This document shows, in pieces, positions 42,509 through 51,659 of a DNA stretch of 64,000 nucleotides. This DNA comes from Frigidibacter sp. (GTDB lineage Bacteria; Pseudomonadota; Alphaproteobacteria; Rhodobacterales; Rhodobacteraceae), in contig NZ_JAUYTT010000012.1 of NCBI RefSeq assembly GCF_030695035.1, positions 1-64,000 of the forward strand. The letters run 5' to 3'. How positions within the stretch are numbered: position 1 is the stretch's first letter; each line of letters opens with the position of its first letter. A program made the translations under genes and the position numbers. The notes below the pieces were generated by a model. It ran no database searches, was not told where the DNA came from, and was given only the letters and a program-made list of their open reading frames with translations.

Positions 42509-42577
42509 CTCTTCTTTGCAAAAATATCCCGGGGGGAGTCGCCGCAGGCGACGGGGGGCAGCGCCCCCCCTGCCCCG
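42509..42577 (-). repeat. Intergenic hairpin repeat family 2, minus-oriented copy
   Basis: Read on the minus strand: GGGGGGGCGCTGCCCCCC, then CGTCGCCTGCGGCGACTCCC, then CGGGATATTTTTGCAAAG. Same order as the copies at 23521-23585 and 33558-33612. It lies between the convergent moxR-like and dehydrogenase genes, so it could act as a shared terminator. Confidence 0.8.
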
Positions 42578-42580
42578 GCT

Positions 42581-43447
42581 TCAGTCCCGCAGCCGCCGGA
42601 TCAGCGAGGAGGTGTCCCACCGCCCGCCGCCCATCCGCTGCACGTCCTTGTAGAACTGGTCGACCAGCGCGGTCATCGGCAGGCTGGCGCCGGTCTCATC
42701 CGCGGCATCGAGGCAGATTCCCAGATCCTTGCGCATCCAGTCCACGGCGAAGCCGAACTCGAAGCTGCCGGCTGCCATCGTCTTGTGGCGGTTGGCCATC
42801 TGCCAGCTGCCGGCGGCGCCCTGGCTGATCACCTCGACCACCGCCTCAATGTCCAGCCCCGCGCGTTCGGCGAAGGTCAGGCCTTCGGCCAAACCCTGCA
42901 CCACCCCGGCGATGCAGATCTGGTTGACCATCTTCGCCAGTTGCCCGGCGCCGCTGTCGCCAAGGCGGCGGCAGATGCGGGCATAGGCGGCGATCACCGG
43001 CTCTGCCGCCAGATAGTCCGCCTCTGTCCCGCCGCACATCACCGACAGCACGCCGTTTTCCGCCCCCGCCTGCCCGCCTGACACGGGCGCATCGACGAAG
43101 CCCTTGCCCTGCTCGGCGGCCAGAGCCGACAGCTCGCGGGTCACCCGGGCCGAGACGGTGGTGTGATCGACGAAGACCGCCCCCGGGGTCATGCCCGCAA
43201 AGGCGCCGTCCGGCCCAAGGCAGATGGCGCGCAGGTCGTCGTCATTGCCGACGCAGGCGAAGACCAGCTCGGCCCCCGCCGCAGCCTCGGCGGGCGTCGC
43301 CGCCGCCTTGCCGCCATGCGCGGCCACCCAAGCCTCGGCCCGGGCACCCGTCCGGTTATAGACCGTCACCTCATGCCCCTTGGCCGCCAGATGCCCCGCC
43401 ATCGGGTAGCCCATCACCCCAAGCCCCAGAAATGCCAGCTTCGCCAT
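42581..43447 (-). CDS. 3-hydroxyisobutyrate dehydrogenase / tartronate-semialdehyde reductase family enzyme
   Basis: A 288-residue NAD(P)-dependent beta-hydroxyacid dehydrogenase. The Rossmann motif 'LGLGVMGYPMAGHL', 'VDAPVSGGQAGAENG' and the catalytic-lysine segment 'GQLAKMVNQI' are present. Substrate (3-hydroxyisobutyrate, tartronate semialdehyde or similar) cannot be told from sequence alone. ATG 43447 has GGAGAG upstream; a start at 43465 would add six residues before the fold. Confidence 0.9.
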   Translation of the reverse strand: MAKLAFLGLGVMGYPMAGHLAAKGHEVTVYNRTGARAEAWVAAHGGKAAATPAEAAAGAELVFACVGNDDDLRAICLGPDGAFAGMTPGAVFVDHTTVSARVTRELSALAAEQGKGFVDAPVSGGQAGAENGVLSVMCGGTEADYLAAEPVIAAYARICRRLGDSGAGQLAKMVNQICIAGVVQGLAEGLTFAERAGLDIEAVVEVISQGAAGSWQMANRHKTMAAGSFEFGFAVDWMRKDLGICLDAADETGASLPMTALVDQFYKDVQRMGGGRWDTSSLIRRLRD

Positions 43448-43516
43448 CGTGCTCTCCTCTGCCATTGCGGCCTTGGCCGTTCTGTCCTAACTATCCGGCC
43501 TGTCCCCGCCGTCAAC

Positions 43517-46000
43517 ATGCGACCATTGCCGATGCTGATCCTCTTCCGTTGGCTCCTGCGCATCGTCACGGCGCTTCTGGCCCTGACCATCGCCGTAGCC
43601 TTGCTGATCTACTATGTCGCGGCGGGGTCCCTGCCCGACTATGACGACCGGCGCGCGGTCGAAGGGCTGTCGGCCCCTGTGGAGATCGTGCGCGATACCG
43701 GCAACGTGCCGCATGTCTTCGGCGCCCGCGATGCCGATGTGTATTTCGGCCTTGGCTATGCCCATGCACAGGACCGGCTGTGGCAGATGACCATGCTGCG
43801 CCGCACCGTGCAGGGGCGCCTGTCCGAGATCTTTGGCGCGCGCACCGTGAAGCTCGATGAGCTGATGCGGCGGCTGGACCTTTACAGCCTCGCCGCCGCC
43901 TCGGTCCCTGCGCAGGACGATCAGACCCGCATCGCGCTCGAGGCCTATGCCCGCGGCGTCAATGAATGGATCAGCGTCGTCAATGCCGAGAGCCGGGGCC
44001 GCGGCGCGCCGGAGTTCTTCTTGTTCGAGCCCGAGATCGCCTATTGGCAGCCCGCCGATTCGCTGGCGATCCTCAAACTGATCGGGGTGCAGCTGTCCTC
44101 GCACCTGTCCACCGAGGTACTGCGGGCGCGGCTGTCGCTGCTGTCGCGGGACTGGCCGCGCGACCTGATGCCAGAGGTGCCGGGCGGCGGCGTGATGGAG
44201 CTGCCGGACTATGCACAATTGGTGCCGGGCGTGCCGGCCAGCAGTGAAGCCGTTCGCCATGCCGACCTCGGCCCGTTCTCGCCCTTCCCGGAGCGCGGGC
44301 TGGAGGGCGCGTCGAACGCCTGGGCGGCGGCACCCGAGCGGGCGGCGGCGGGCGGATCCCTGTTGGCCAGTGACCCGCATCTGGGCTTCAGCGCCCCGGC
44401 GCTGTGGTATCTGGCGCGGCTGGAGCTGGCCTCAGGCGGGGTCATCGGCGGCACGATCCCGGGGGTGCCGGCGGTGCTGGTGGGGCGCAATGCAGGGCTT
44501 GGCTGGGGGCTCACCTCCTCCTATGCCGACGATCAGGACCTGATGATCGAAGAGCTGAACCCCGCCGATAGCGCCGAATACCGCACCCCGCAGGGCTGGG
44601 AGCCGTTCCGGTCGCGCCGGGTGATCGTCAACGTCAAGGATGCCGCCCCGGTCACGCTGACCCTGCGCTGGACGCAGAACGGCCCGGTGCTGCCGGGCGG
44701 GCATTACGACATCGGCAGCATCACCCCCGGCGGCCATGTTGCCGCGCTGGCCTGGACGCTGCTGGATGCGGGCGACACCTCGATGACCGCGGCGATCCGG
44801 CTGATGACCTCGCAAAGCACCGAGGAGGGGATCGCGGCCGGGGAACTGGTCGTCGCGCCCTCGCAGAACCTCGTGCTGGCCGATCAGGACGGGGTGGCGA
44901 TGGTCACGGTGGGCCGCTTGCCCGCGCGCGATGCGGCGCATGAGACGAAGGGCCGGATGCCGGCGCTTGGCTGGAAGCCGCAGAACCGCTGGAGCGGCCG
45001 CCTGCCCTATGACAGTAACCCCCGCGTAGTGGACCCCGAGGGCGGCATCCTGGGCAATACCAACAACAAGACCGTGGACCGCCCCTTCCCGGACCATGTG
45101 AGCTTCGACTGGGGCGACAGTCAGCGTATCCAGCGCTGGCAGCGGCTGATGCAGGAACGCGAGGTGCATAGCCGCGAAAGCTTCATCGCCGCGCAGCTCG
45201 ACACCACTAGCCCCGCCGCGCGCAGCCTGCTGCCGCTGGTCGCCGCCGATCTGTGGTTCACCGGCGAGGCCGCCCCCGCCGGCACGCCCGAGGCGCGGCG
45301 CGAACGGGCGCTGGCGCTGCTGGCAGAATGGAACGGCGAGATGAACGAGCATCTGCCCGAGCCGCTGATCTATGCCGCCTGGATGCGCGCCCTGCAGGAC
45401 CGTCTGATCCAGGACGAGCTTGGCCCGCTGGCCACCAGCTTTGCCCGGATGGAGCCGCTGTTCATCGAACGCGTGTTCCGCGATGTCGAGGAGGCCGGGC
45501 GCTGGTGCGATATCCTGCAATCCTCGCCGGTGGAGACCTGCACCGACATCGCCCGCCTGTCGCTGGACGATGCGCTGCTGGACCTGACGGAACGCTATGG
45601 CCCGAATGTCGAAAGCTGGCGGTGGGGCGATGCGCATCAGGCGACGCATGACCACCCGGTTCTGGGCGAGGTGCCGGTGCTGAAATGGTTCGTGAACATC
45701 CGCCAATCGACCTCGGGCGGGGATTTCACGCTGATGCGCGGGATGACGGCGGGCGAAGGGCCACAGCCCTACCTGAACGTCCACGGGGCGGGCTATCGGG
45801 GCGTTTACAACTTCGCCGACCCTGACAGCTCGGTCTTCATCATCTCCACCGGCCAGTCGGGGCACCCGCTGTCGCGCTGGTATGACGACCTGTCGGAGCT
45901 GTGGCGGCGGGGGGAATACCTGCCGATGTCGCTGGATCCGGGGCTTGCTCGGGCCGCGGCGACGGGCGTGACGGTGCTGGAGCCGGCGGTGCCTGAGTAG
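43517..46000 (+). CDS. Penicillin acylase family (Ntn) hydrolase
   Basis: An 827-residue exported amidase precursor. An N-terminal membrane segment (about residues 8-32) leads to the alpha subunit. Self-cleavage is expected before S266 in 'GASNAWAAAP', the N-terminal nucleophile of the beta subunit. 'GIPGVPAVLVGRNAGLGWGLT' (in parts: PGVPAVLVGRN, WGLTSSYADD) and 'GNTNNKTVDRPFPDH' are family landmarks. Members cleave acylated beta-lactams or acyl-homoserine lactones. Activity here is undetermined; quorum quenching is possible. Confidence 0.93.
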   Translation: MRPLPMLILFRWLLRIVTALLALTIAVALLIYYVAAGSLPDYDDRRAVEGLSAPVEIVRDTGNVPHVFGARDADVYFGLGYAHAQDRLWQMTMLRRTVQGRLSEIFGARTVKLDELMRRLDLYSLAAASVPAQDDQTRIALEAYARGVNEWISVVNAESRGRGAPEFFLFEPEIAYWQPADSLAILKLIGVQLSSHLSTEVLRARLSLLSRDWPRDLMPEVPGGGVMELPDYAQLVPGVPASSEAVRHADLGPFSPFPERGLEGASNAWAAAPERAAAGGSLLASDPHLGFSAPALWYLARLELASGGVIGGTIPGVPAVLVGRNAGLGWGLTSSYADDQDLMIEELNPADSAEYRTPQGWEPFRSRRVIVNVKDAAPVTLTLRWTQNGPVLPGGHYDIGSITPGGHVAALAWTLLDAGDTSMTAAIRLMTSQSTEEGIAAGELVVAPSQNLVLADQDGVAMVTVGRLPARDAAHETKGRMPALGWKPQNRWSGRLPYDSNPRVVDPEGGILGNTNNKTVDRPFPDHVSFDWGDSQRIQRWQRLMQEREVHSRESFIAAQLDTTSPAARSLLPLVAADLWFTGEAAPAGTPEARRERALALLAEWNGEMNEHLPEPLIYAAWMRALQDRLIQDELGPLATSFARMEPLFIERVFRDVEEAGRWCDILQSSPVETCTDIARLSLDDALLDLTERYGPNVESWRWGDAHQATHDHPVLGEVPVLKWFVNIRQSTSGGDFTLMRGMTAGEGPQPYLNVHGAGYRGVYNFADPDSSVFIISTGQSGHPLSRWYDDLSELWRRGEYLPMSLDPGLARAAATGVTVLEPAVPE

Positions 46001-46001
46001 G

Positions 46002-46430
46002 TCAGCCGTTGGCGGCGGTCTGCGCCAGCAGCCCGATCCGCTCCACCATCGCCCGCACGCCGTTGGAGCGTTGCGAGGACAGGTGCTGGTCCAGCCCCAG
46101 ACGTGCCAGTTCGGCGGGGGCGTCAACCTTGGCGACTTCGGCCACCGTCAGCCCGGAATAGAGCGAATGCAGCACCGCGATCAGTCCGCGCACGATCATC
46201 GCATCGCTCTCGCCCTGAAAGTCGAAACGCGCCTGCGGCCCCTGCCCCTCGATCCGCGGCAGCAGCCAGACCTGACTGGCGCAACCCTCGACCTTGGTCG
46301 CCGGCACCCGGAAGGCCAGGTCGAGCGGCGGCATCGCCTTGCCGAGCTCGATGACGTGGCGGTAGCGGTCTTCCCAGTCGTCGAGAAATTCGAAGGTGTC
46401 GGCGAGGTCTTCAAAGGCGGGGGTGGCCAT
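46002..46430 (-). CDS. sufE: SufE family cysteine-desulfuration protein
   Basis: A 142-residue sulfur acceptor that takes persulfide from SufS and passes it to the scaffold for Fe-S assembly. The acceptor cysteine C50 lies in 'KVEGCASQVWL'. 'DRYRHVIELGKAMPPL' and 'RSNGVRAMVERIG' are family features. It is not next to other suf genes. It converges on the acylase gene with 1 bp between stops. Confidence 0.94.
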   Translation of the reverse strand: MATPAFEDLADTFEFLDDWEDRYRHVIELGKAMPPLDLAFRVPATKVEGCASQVWLLPRIEGQGPQARFDFQGESDAMIVRGLIAVLHSLYSGLTVAEVAKVDAPAELARLGLDQHLSSQRSNGVRAMVERIGLLAQTAANG

Positions 46431-46907
46431 CGCCGGGTCTCCTAGGGCTGGGGCTGCAGGTCATAGCTAGTAGGCGGGGGCGCGGAGGTCCAGTGCGGCG
46501 GAATGGCGTTGAACCCTATACGGCGCTTCGGCCTGCCAAGGGCGCTGCCCAGAATTTCGGCCGTTGACGAAATTCTGATGTGACCGCCCCCGCCCGAAAC
46601 GTATTTGGGGGGCGGGCACATGCGTGCCCACCTGGGCGGTCCCATCAGAATTTGGCACCCTTCAGTCCAAGCGTCACCCCCCTTGCCCTGCGGCTTACGC
46701 CTTCGGGCAACCGGCGCGGTCGGCTTGCCACTGGCAAGTCCCCTGGTCGCGCCGGGGCGACTTCCTGCAAAGGCGGGAGGTATGGCAAGAGACGGCTGTG
46801 TCAGGCAAGGCCCCGCCCTCTCCGCGACACCGTCGTGGGCCATCTCCCTCTCTTTTCAACGGCCACCGGATAGGCTACCCAAGGGGCGACGAACAGGGGG
46901 ACCCCGG
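46431..46907. other. Intergenic region dominated by repeat copy D
   Basis: 477 bp between divergent sufE and the small lipoprotein gene. Bases 46550-46757 are repeat copy D. The flanks must hold two promoters, but no strong -35/-10 pair stands out. AGGGGG at 46895-46900 is the lipoprotein ribosome-binding site. Confidence 0.5.
46550..46757 (-). repeat. Dispersed intergenic repeat family 1, copy D (longest)
   Basis: On the minus strand it carries every block: CCCCGGCGCGACCAGG, the palindrome CTTGCCAGTGGCAAG, the TTGCCCGAAGGCG...GGGCAA stem, CCAAATTCTGATGGGACCGC, the GTGGGCACGCATGTGCCC stem, the CCCCCCAAATACGTTTCGGG stem, and the terminal CAGAATTTCGTCAACGGCCG plus AAATTCTG palindrome. It is the reference copy for the family. 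Confidence 0.88.
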
Positions 46908-47369
46908 ATGAGACTAGCCCTAGTGCTGACGCTTGCCACTTCGCTCGCCGCTTGCGCGACCGTCCGGGACAGCCGCGTCAACCCGTTCAACTGGTTCGGC
47001 GGCGCCGAAAGCCAGCCGACCACCGTCTCGGCGGTGGAACTCGTGGCCGATGGCCGCGTCCCGGTCGATCAGGTCACGCGGATGGAGCTGAAGCAGATGC
47101 CGGGCGGGGCGATCCTGTCAGTGGCAGGCCTGCCGCCGACGCAGGGCTGGTGGAATGCCGAACTGATCGCGCTGGATCCGGACGAAGTGCCGGTAGACGG
47201 CGTGCTGACCTACCGCTTCGTGGTTGACAAGCCGAACCGCCTGACCCGCCAGTCCACCCCGCAATCGCGCGAACTGACCGCGGGGCGCTTCCTCAGCGAC
47301 CAGACGCTGGCCGGGGTGAGCCGCGTGGTCGTGGTCGCGGCGCGCAACTCGATGACGTCAAGCAGGTAA
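46908..47369 (+). CDS. Small lipoprotein of unknown function
   Basis: A 153-residue lipoprotein: signal 'MRLALVLTLATSLAAC' with lipobox LAAC. The mature part has 'NPFNWFGGAES' and a beta-rich domain ('GAILSVAGLPPTQGWWNAEL', 'GVLTYRFVVDKP', 'VSRVVVVAARNSM'). No named family recognised. ATG 46908 has AGGGGG 7 nt upstream; the long upstream frame runs through repeat D and is rejected. Confidence 0.8.
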   Translation: MRLALVLTLATSLAACATVRDSRVNPFNWFGGAESQPTTVSAVELVADGRVPVDQVTRMELKQMPGGAILSVAGLPPTQGWWNAELIALDPDEVPVDGVLTYRFVVDKPNRLTRQSTPQSRELTAGRFLSDQTLAGVSRVVVVAARNSMTSSR

Positions 47370-47391
47370 GCCCAGGAACCGCTAGGGGTGA

Positions 47392-47409
47392 GCCGGTCCT
47401 CAGACCGGC
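47392..47409. terminator. Short hairpin between convergent lipoprotein and rnd genes
   Basis: GCCGGTC (47392-47398) and GACCGGC (47403-47409) form a perfect 7-bp stem with a CTCA loop that overlaps the rnd stop codon. No U tract, so terminator function is tentative. Confidence 0.35.
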
Positions 47410-48560
47410 ACCACCTTCACCGCGCCGCCCTTGGCCGACAGTGCGATCTCGCCCTTGCACAGGCGCAGCGCATCGGCGCCGAACACCTCGCGGCGCCAGC
47501 CCTTCAGCGCATCGACCTCGCGCCCGCCGGAGGCGATAACGTCCAGCTCGGAGGATGAGGCGATCAGCTTCGCCGCCACCCCCGCCTCTTCGGATTTCGC
47601 CTTCAGCAGCACCCGCAGCAGATCGGCCAGCGCCGAGTTCACCTGCAGCTGGTCACGCTCGTCCTGCGGCTTCGGCAGATCCTCGGCCTTCGCCTCCAGC
47701 CCCGCCTTCACCGCCGCAAGGATGCCATCCGCAATCTCCCCCCGCCGCGCCTCGCGCAGCAGCAGGCGCGAGCGGCCGAGATCCTCGTAATTCGCGGGCT
47801 TGGTCGAGGCGAGTTCCAGCAGCGCATCGTCCTTGTAGACGCGGCTGCGCGGGATGTTGCGGGCCTGAGCGAAGACCTCGCGGAACCGCGCCAGCTCGCG
47901 CACCACGCCCAGGAACCGGGCCGAGGTGGTGCGGGTCTTCACCCGCTCCCAGGCCTCATCGGGCAGGGTGATGTAGGTTTCGGGCGCCAGCAGGATCGCC
48001 AGCTCTTCCTCGACCCAAGGCTGGCGGCCGGTGCGCGCCAGTTCCTTGGACAGGAACTCGTAGATCACCCGCAGATGGGTGACATCGGCCAAGGCATAGA
48101 TTTTCTGAGCCTCGGACAGCGGTCTGCGCGACCAGTCGGTGAAGCGGCTGGTCTTGTCGAGGTTCTCGCGCGCGATCTTGCGCACCAGCGTCTCATACCC
48201 GACCTGCTCGCCAAAGCCGCAGACCATCGCCGCGACCTGCGTGTCGAACAGCGGTTTCGGGAACACCTTGCCCTCGACGAAGAAGATCTCGAGGTCCTGC
48301 CGGGCGGCGTGGAACACCTTCACCGTCGCCTCATGCCGGAAGAGGTCATACAGCGGTTCCAGCGACAGCCCCTCGCCCCCCGCGATCGGATCGACCAGCA
48401 CCGCATCGCCATTCTTGCCGGGCAGCGCCATCTGGATCAGGCAGAGCTTGGACCAGTAGGTCCGCTCGCGCAGGAATTCGGTATCGATGGTGACATAGGG
48501 TTCGGCCTTGGCGGCTTCGCAGAAACGGGCAAGGTCTTCGGTGGTGAGGATGGTCTGCAT
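47400..48560 (-). CDS. rnd: Ribonuclease D
   Basis: A 386-residue DEDD exonuclease trimming tRNA 3' ends. The catalytic acids lie in 'TIDTEFLRERTYW', 'FHAARQDLEIFF' and 'YALADVTHLRVIYEFL'. The HRDC-type C-terminal domains follow. Complete. Next gene on this strand, purN, ends 93 bp upstream. Confidence 0.95.
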   Translation of the reverse strand: MQTILTTEDLARFCEAAKAEPYVTIDTEFLRERTYWSKLCLIQMALPGKNGDAVLVDPIAGGEGLSLEPLYDLFRHEATVKVFHAARQDLEIFFVEGKVFPKPLFDTQVAAMVCGFGEQVGYETLVRKIARENLDKTSRFTDWSRRPLSEAQKIYALADVTHLRVIYEFLSKELARTGRQPWVEEELAILLAPETYITLPDEAWERVKTRTTSARFLGVVRELARFREVFAQARNIPRSRVYKDDALLELASTKPANYEDLGRSRLLLREARRGEIADGILAAVKAGLEAKAEDLPKPQDERDQLQVNSALADLLRVLLKAKSEEAGVAAKLIASSSELDVIASGGREVDALKGWRREVFGADALRLCKGEIALSAKGGAVKVVPV

Positions 48561-48653
48561 CGCGGCCTTCGCGTCCGGGGCGCGGGGTCATCCCGCTGCA
48601 TCCCCTTGGCTTAGGCCAATGGATGGCGAAAGAAAAGCGAAAGCACGGGCGGG

Positions 48654-49250
48654 TTACAGCCAGACCGGCGTGCGATCCCCGCCCGCAAAGCGGCGCAGCA
48701 CGGCGGGGTAGAGCCGGTGTTCCATCGCCAGCACCCGCGCGGCGAGGGTATCGGCGGTATCGCCGGGTTCAACGGCCACCCGCGCCTGCCCCAGGATCGG
48801 CCCGGTATCCAGAACCGCCGTCACCTCATGCACCGTGCAGCCCGCCTCGGCATCGCCGGCCTCCAGCGCGCGCTGGTGGGTGTGCAGGCCCGGGTAGAGC
48901 GGCAAAAGCGAGGGGTGGATGTTCAGCATCCGCCCGTCGAACCGCGCCACGAAAGCCGGGGTCAGCACCCGCATGAAGCCGGCAAGGCAAAGGATGTCGG
49001 GCTTGGCCGCAAGGATCGGCTTCAGCAGTTCCGCCTCGAACGCGGCGCGGTCGCCCTTGAAGGGGCGGTGGTCGATGGCGGCCGTGGGCACACCCAGCCG
49101 CGCCGCCCGTTCCAGCCCCGCCGCCGAGGCGTCGTTGGAGGCGACCAGCACCGGGCGCGCCGGGTGGTCCCCCTCCATGCTCTCGACCAGCCGGATCATG
49201 TTCGACCCGCCGCCCGAGATCAGGATGGCAACGCGCTTGGGCTCGGTCAC
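48654..49250 (-). CDS. purN: Phosphoribosylglycinamide formyltransferase
   Basis: A 198-residue GAR transformylase of purine synthesis using 10-formyl-THF. '[10 protein letters not shown]', '[13 protein letters not shown]', the catalytic '[16 protein letters not shown]' and '[17 protein letters not shown]' (D catalytic) are intact. It begins with GTG at 49250, overlapping the purM stop as GTGA, so purM-purN are coupled. Confidence 0.96.
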   Translation of the reverse strand: MTEPKRVAILISGGGSNMIRLVESMEGDHPARPVLVASNDASAAGLERAARLGVPTAAIDHRPFKGDRAAFEAELLKPILAAKPDILCLAGFMRVLTPAFVARFDGRMLNIHPSLLPLYPGLHTHQRALEAGDAEAGCTVHEVTAVLDTGPILGQARVAVEPGDTADTLAARVLAMEHRLYPAVLRRFAGGDRTPVWL

Positions 49251-50293
49251 AGCAGGCGGTTCCGGTAGCTGACCCCCTGCCCCGGCACAACCTCGCCCAG
49301 AACGGTGACGGTCTCGCCTTCCTCCGTCAGCAGGTCCGCCAGCGCACCGGCGCGATCTTCAGCCACCACAAGGATCATGCCGATCCCGCAGTTGAAGGTC
49401 TTGAGAAGTTCCGCCTGCTCCATCCCCGCGGTCTCTGCCAGCCAGCGGAACACCGGCGGCAGCTCCCACGAGGCAAGGTCGATCTCGGCCCCCAGCCCCT
49501 CGGGCAGCACCCGCGGCAGGTTCTCGGTCAGCCCGCCGCCGGTGATATGCGCGAGGCCATGCACGCCGCCCGCGCGGATCGCCGCCAAAGCCTGCCGCAC
49601 ATAGAGCCGCGTCGGCGCCAGCAGCGCCTGCCCCAACTGTCCGTCCGCGAAGGGTGCCGGAGCGTCCCAGCCAAGGCCCGCCATCTCCACCACCTTGCGC
49701 ACAAGGCTGTAGCCGTTGGAATGCACGCCATTGGAGCCGAGCCCCAGCAGCACATCGCCCGCCATCACGCCCGCAGGCAGGGCCGTGCCCCGCTCCATCG
49801 CGCCGACCGCGAAGCCGGCAAGGTCGAAATCGCCCTTGTGATACATGCCCGGCATCTCAGCCGTCTCGCCGCCCACCAGCGCGCAGCCGCTATCCGCGCA
49901 GCCCTGCGCGATGCCCTCGATGATCCGCGTGGCCTGATCCACGTCCAGCTTGCCGGTGGCGAAGTAGTCGAGGAACAGCAGCGGTTCCGCCCCCTGGCAG
50001 ACCAGATCGTTCACGCACATCGCCACGAGGTCGATGCCGATGGTATCCACATTGCCGGTATCGATGGCGATGCGCAGCTTGGTGCCCACCCCGTCGGTCG
50101 CGGCCACCAGGATCGGGTCGCTGTAGCCCGCGGCCTTGAGGTCGAACAGCGCGCCAAAGCCGCCAAGGCCCGACATGGTGCCGGGCCGGTCGGTGCGCTT
50201 TGCCGCCGGCTTGATCCGCTCCACCAGCGCATTGCCCGCGTCGATATCCACGCCCGCCGCCGCGTAGGTCAGCCCGTTCTTGCCGCCGCTCAT
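49247..50293 (-). CDS. purM: Phosphoribosylformylglycinamidine cyclo-ligase
   Basis: A 348-residue AIR synthetase. '[13 protein letters not shown]', '[12 protein letters not shown]', '[20 protein letters not shown]' (in parts), '[11 protein letters not shown]' and '[13 protein letters not shown]' mark the family. ATG 50293 has AAGGGG upstream; the longer frame to 50440 has no family match. Divergent from an exported-protein gene. Confidence 0.96.
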   Translation of the reverse strand: MSGGKNGLTYAAAGVDIDAGNALVERIKPAAKRTDRPGTMSGLGGFGALFDLKAAGYSDPILVAATDGVGTKLRIAIDTGNVDTIGIDLVAMCVNDLVCQGAEPLLFLDYFATGKLDVDQATRIIEGIAQGCADSGCALVGGETAEMPGMYHKGDFDLAGFAVGAMERGTALPAGVMAGDVLLGLGSNGVHSNGYSLVRKVVEMAGLGWDAPAPFADGQLGQALLAPTRLYVRQALAAIRAGGVHGLAHITGGGLTENLPRVLPEGLGAEIDLASWELPPVFRWLAETAGMEQAELLKTFNCGIGMILVVAEDRAGALADLLTEEGETVTVLGEVVPGQGVSYRNRLL

Positions 50294-50521
50294 CGCCGCA
50301 CCCCTTCTTGCCGTGATCCTGCCCCGCCTCAGCGCGGCTGCTGTCCGGCCCGATAGCGCAAGCCGCGCCTGCGGGCAACGGCCCTGCGGGGGCTCGGGGC
50401 ATTTTGTCGATTGCGTGAGCGGGCCCTCGGCTGTGATCACGGCTTCGTGGGGCGGGAACGAAAGCGCGCTGCGGGGCGTTTCACTGCCATCGAACGTAAC
50501 AAGTTCCGAAAGGACAAATCT

Positions 50522-51049
50522 ATGACACGTTTCAATAAATCCGCTCTGCTCGCTTCTGTCGTGGCCCTTGGCATGTCGGGCGCTGCATTCGCTCAGGAAG
50601 CCACCGGCGGTGGCACGGTTCAGGAAAACTCGCTGCCGATCACCGTGATCGACATGACCGGCAATTCGACCGAGCTGGTCAGCCCGTCGGCTGGCGGCGC
50701 TGGCCCGATGGGTGGTTGGTCGGTCTTTTCCTCGGACAACGCGATGCTGGGGAACATCACCACCGCCGCGATCAATGCCGAGCGCGTCGTGGACTACATC
50801 ATCTTCGCCCTGCCGAACGGCAACGAAGTGCAGCTGGATGCCACCGGTATCGCCCGGGTCGGTGAAGACAGCGTGATGATCGCCGTCACCGAGGCCGACT
50901 TGCTCAGCAAGGCTATCGCGCCCATGACCGCGCTCGAGTTCCGCGACGGTACCGCCGTGATGGAAAACGCTGCCGAAGCCAAGGGTGAAGCCGGGTCGGA
51001 AGAGTCGACGGCAGTAGGCAGCGAGTCAGCCGACACCGGCTCTAACTGA
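50522..51049 (+). CDS. Exported hypothetical protein
   Basis: A 175-residue secreted or periplasmic protein with Sec signal '[20 protein letters not shown]' (cut after AFA). A beta-rich middle ('[23 protein letters not shown]' in parts) loosely recalls a PRC-barrel. The acidic Glu/Ser/Gly tail is disordered. No family recognised with confidence. AAAGGA precedes ATG 50522; a strong terminator follows. Confidence 0.78.
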   Translation: MTRFNKSALLASVVALGMSGAAFAQEATGGGTVQENSLPITVIDMTGNSTELVSPSAGGAGPMGGWSVFSSDNAMLGNITTAAINAERVVDYIIFALPNGNEVQLDATGIARVGEDSVMIAVTEADLLSKAIAPMTALEFRDGTAVMENAAEAKGEAGSEESTAVGSESADTGSN

Positions 51050-51175
51050 GGCCGCGTCGGGCCCGGCCTGTGGCTGTGACGCCATGCCGGATCGCCCGAA
51101 GGCCACGGGTGCGCACCCCCGCCGGTCTGGCCCTGTGACGGGGACTGACTGGAGGAACGCCAAGCGACAAAATGT

Positions 51176-51205
51176 GACCCACCCCTGCCCGGGGGTGGGT
51201 CTTTT
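51176..51205 (+). terminator. Strong Rho-independent terminator
   Basis: GACCCACCCC (51176-51185) pairs perfectly with GGGGTGGGTC (51192-51201) around a TGCCCG loop and is followed by TTTT. AAAA just upstream would also give a U tract on the minus strand, so it may work both ways. It ends the exported-protein gene. Confidence 0.85.
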
Positions 51206-51428
51206 CCTTTGCCGGGTCTCGGTTCTGCACCATGGATGGGATTGCGCGCCGGGCATGGGGTTCCCCGCCGGCCCACAGGACCTGCCTGGTCTGCCCATAG
51301 GACCTGCCCGGTCTATCCTCCGCCGGGCTTGTCAGCCTGAGGACATTGCGCTGAGCCATCGGCTCGCGCAGGCAGGTTTCGCCAGATCAGCGCGCCCGCA
51401 GTCCGGCACACTGCCCTTCCGGTGGGCA
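51206..51428. other. Gap with a 22-bp tandem duplication, no gene seen
   Basis: The sequence AGGACCTGCC-GGTCT is repeated with 22-bp period (51277 and 51299). No ORF with family features or good ribosome-binding site was seen. Confidence 0.5.
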
Positions 51429-51659
51429 TCAGCCTGCGAACAGCAGCCAGCCAAGCGCCGACCAGGCCGCAAGGCCAAGCGGCACTGCAGCGACCATCCA
51501 CCAACCGGAGGTCATCCGCCCGGGCTCGGGTGGCACCGGCAGCGCCTCGGCCCAGTCGGCATAGGTCGGGCTCGTGCCGCGCCATGCCCGCACGCCAGAC
51601 AAACCGGCCATGCCGGCCCGGTCACCCGACAAATGATCTTGCTGCCCAGCCTTCACCAT
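51429..51659 (-). CDS. 76-residue single-span membrane protein
   Basis: A soluble N-terminal part ('VRAWRGTSPTYADWAEALPV') leads into one C-terminal membrane span 'WWMVAAVPLGLAAWSALGWLL'. ATG 51659 has AAAGGG 6 nt upstream (51666-51671), which supports translation; the in-frame ATG at 51674 does not. No recognised family. It ends near the window's 22-bp duplication. Confidence 0.6.
   Translation of the reverse strand: MVKAGQQDHLSGDRAGMAGLSGVRAWRGTSPTYADWAEALPVPPEPGRMTSGWWMVAAVPLGLAAWSALGWLLFAG

Noticed and set aside
46605-46907. N-terminal extension of the small lipoprotein gene through repeat D
   Set aside because: The extension translates repeat sequence. The signal peptide and ribosome-binding site place the start at 46908.
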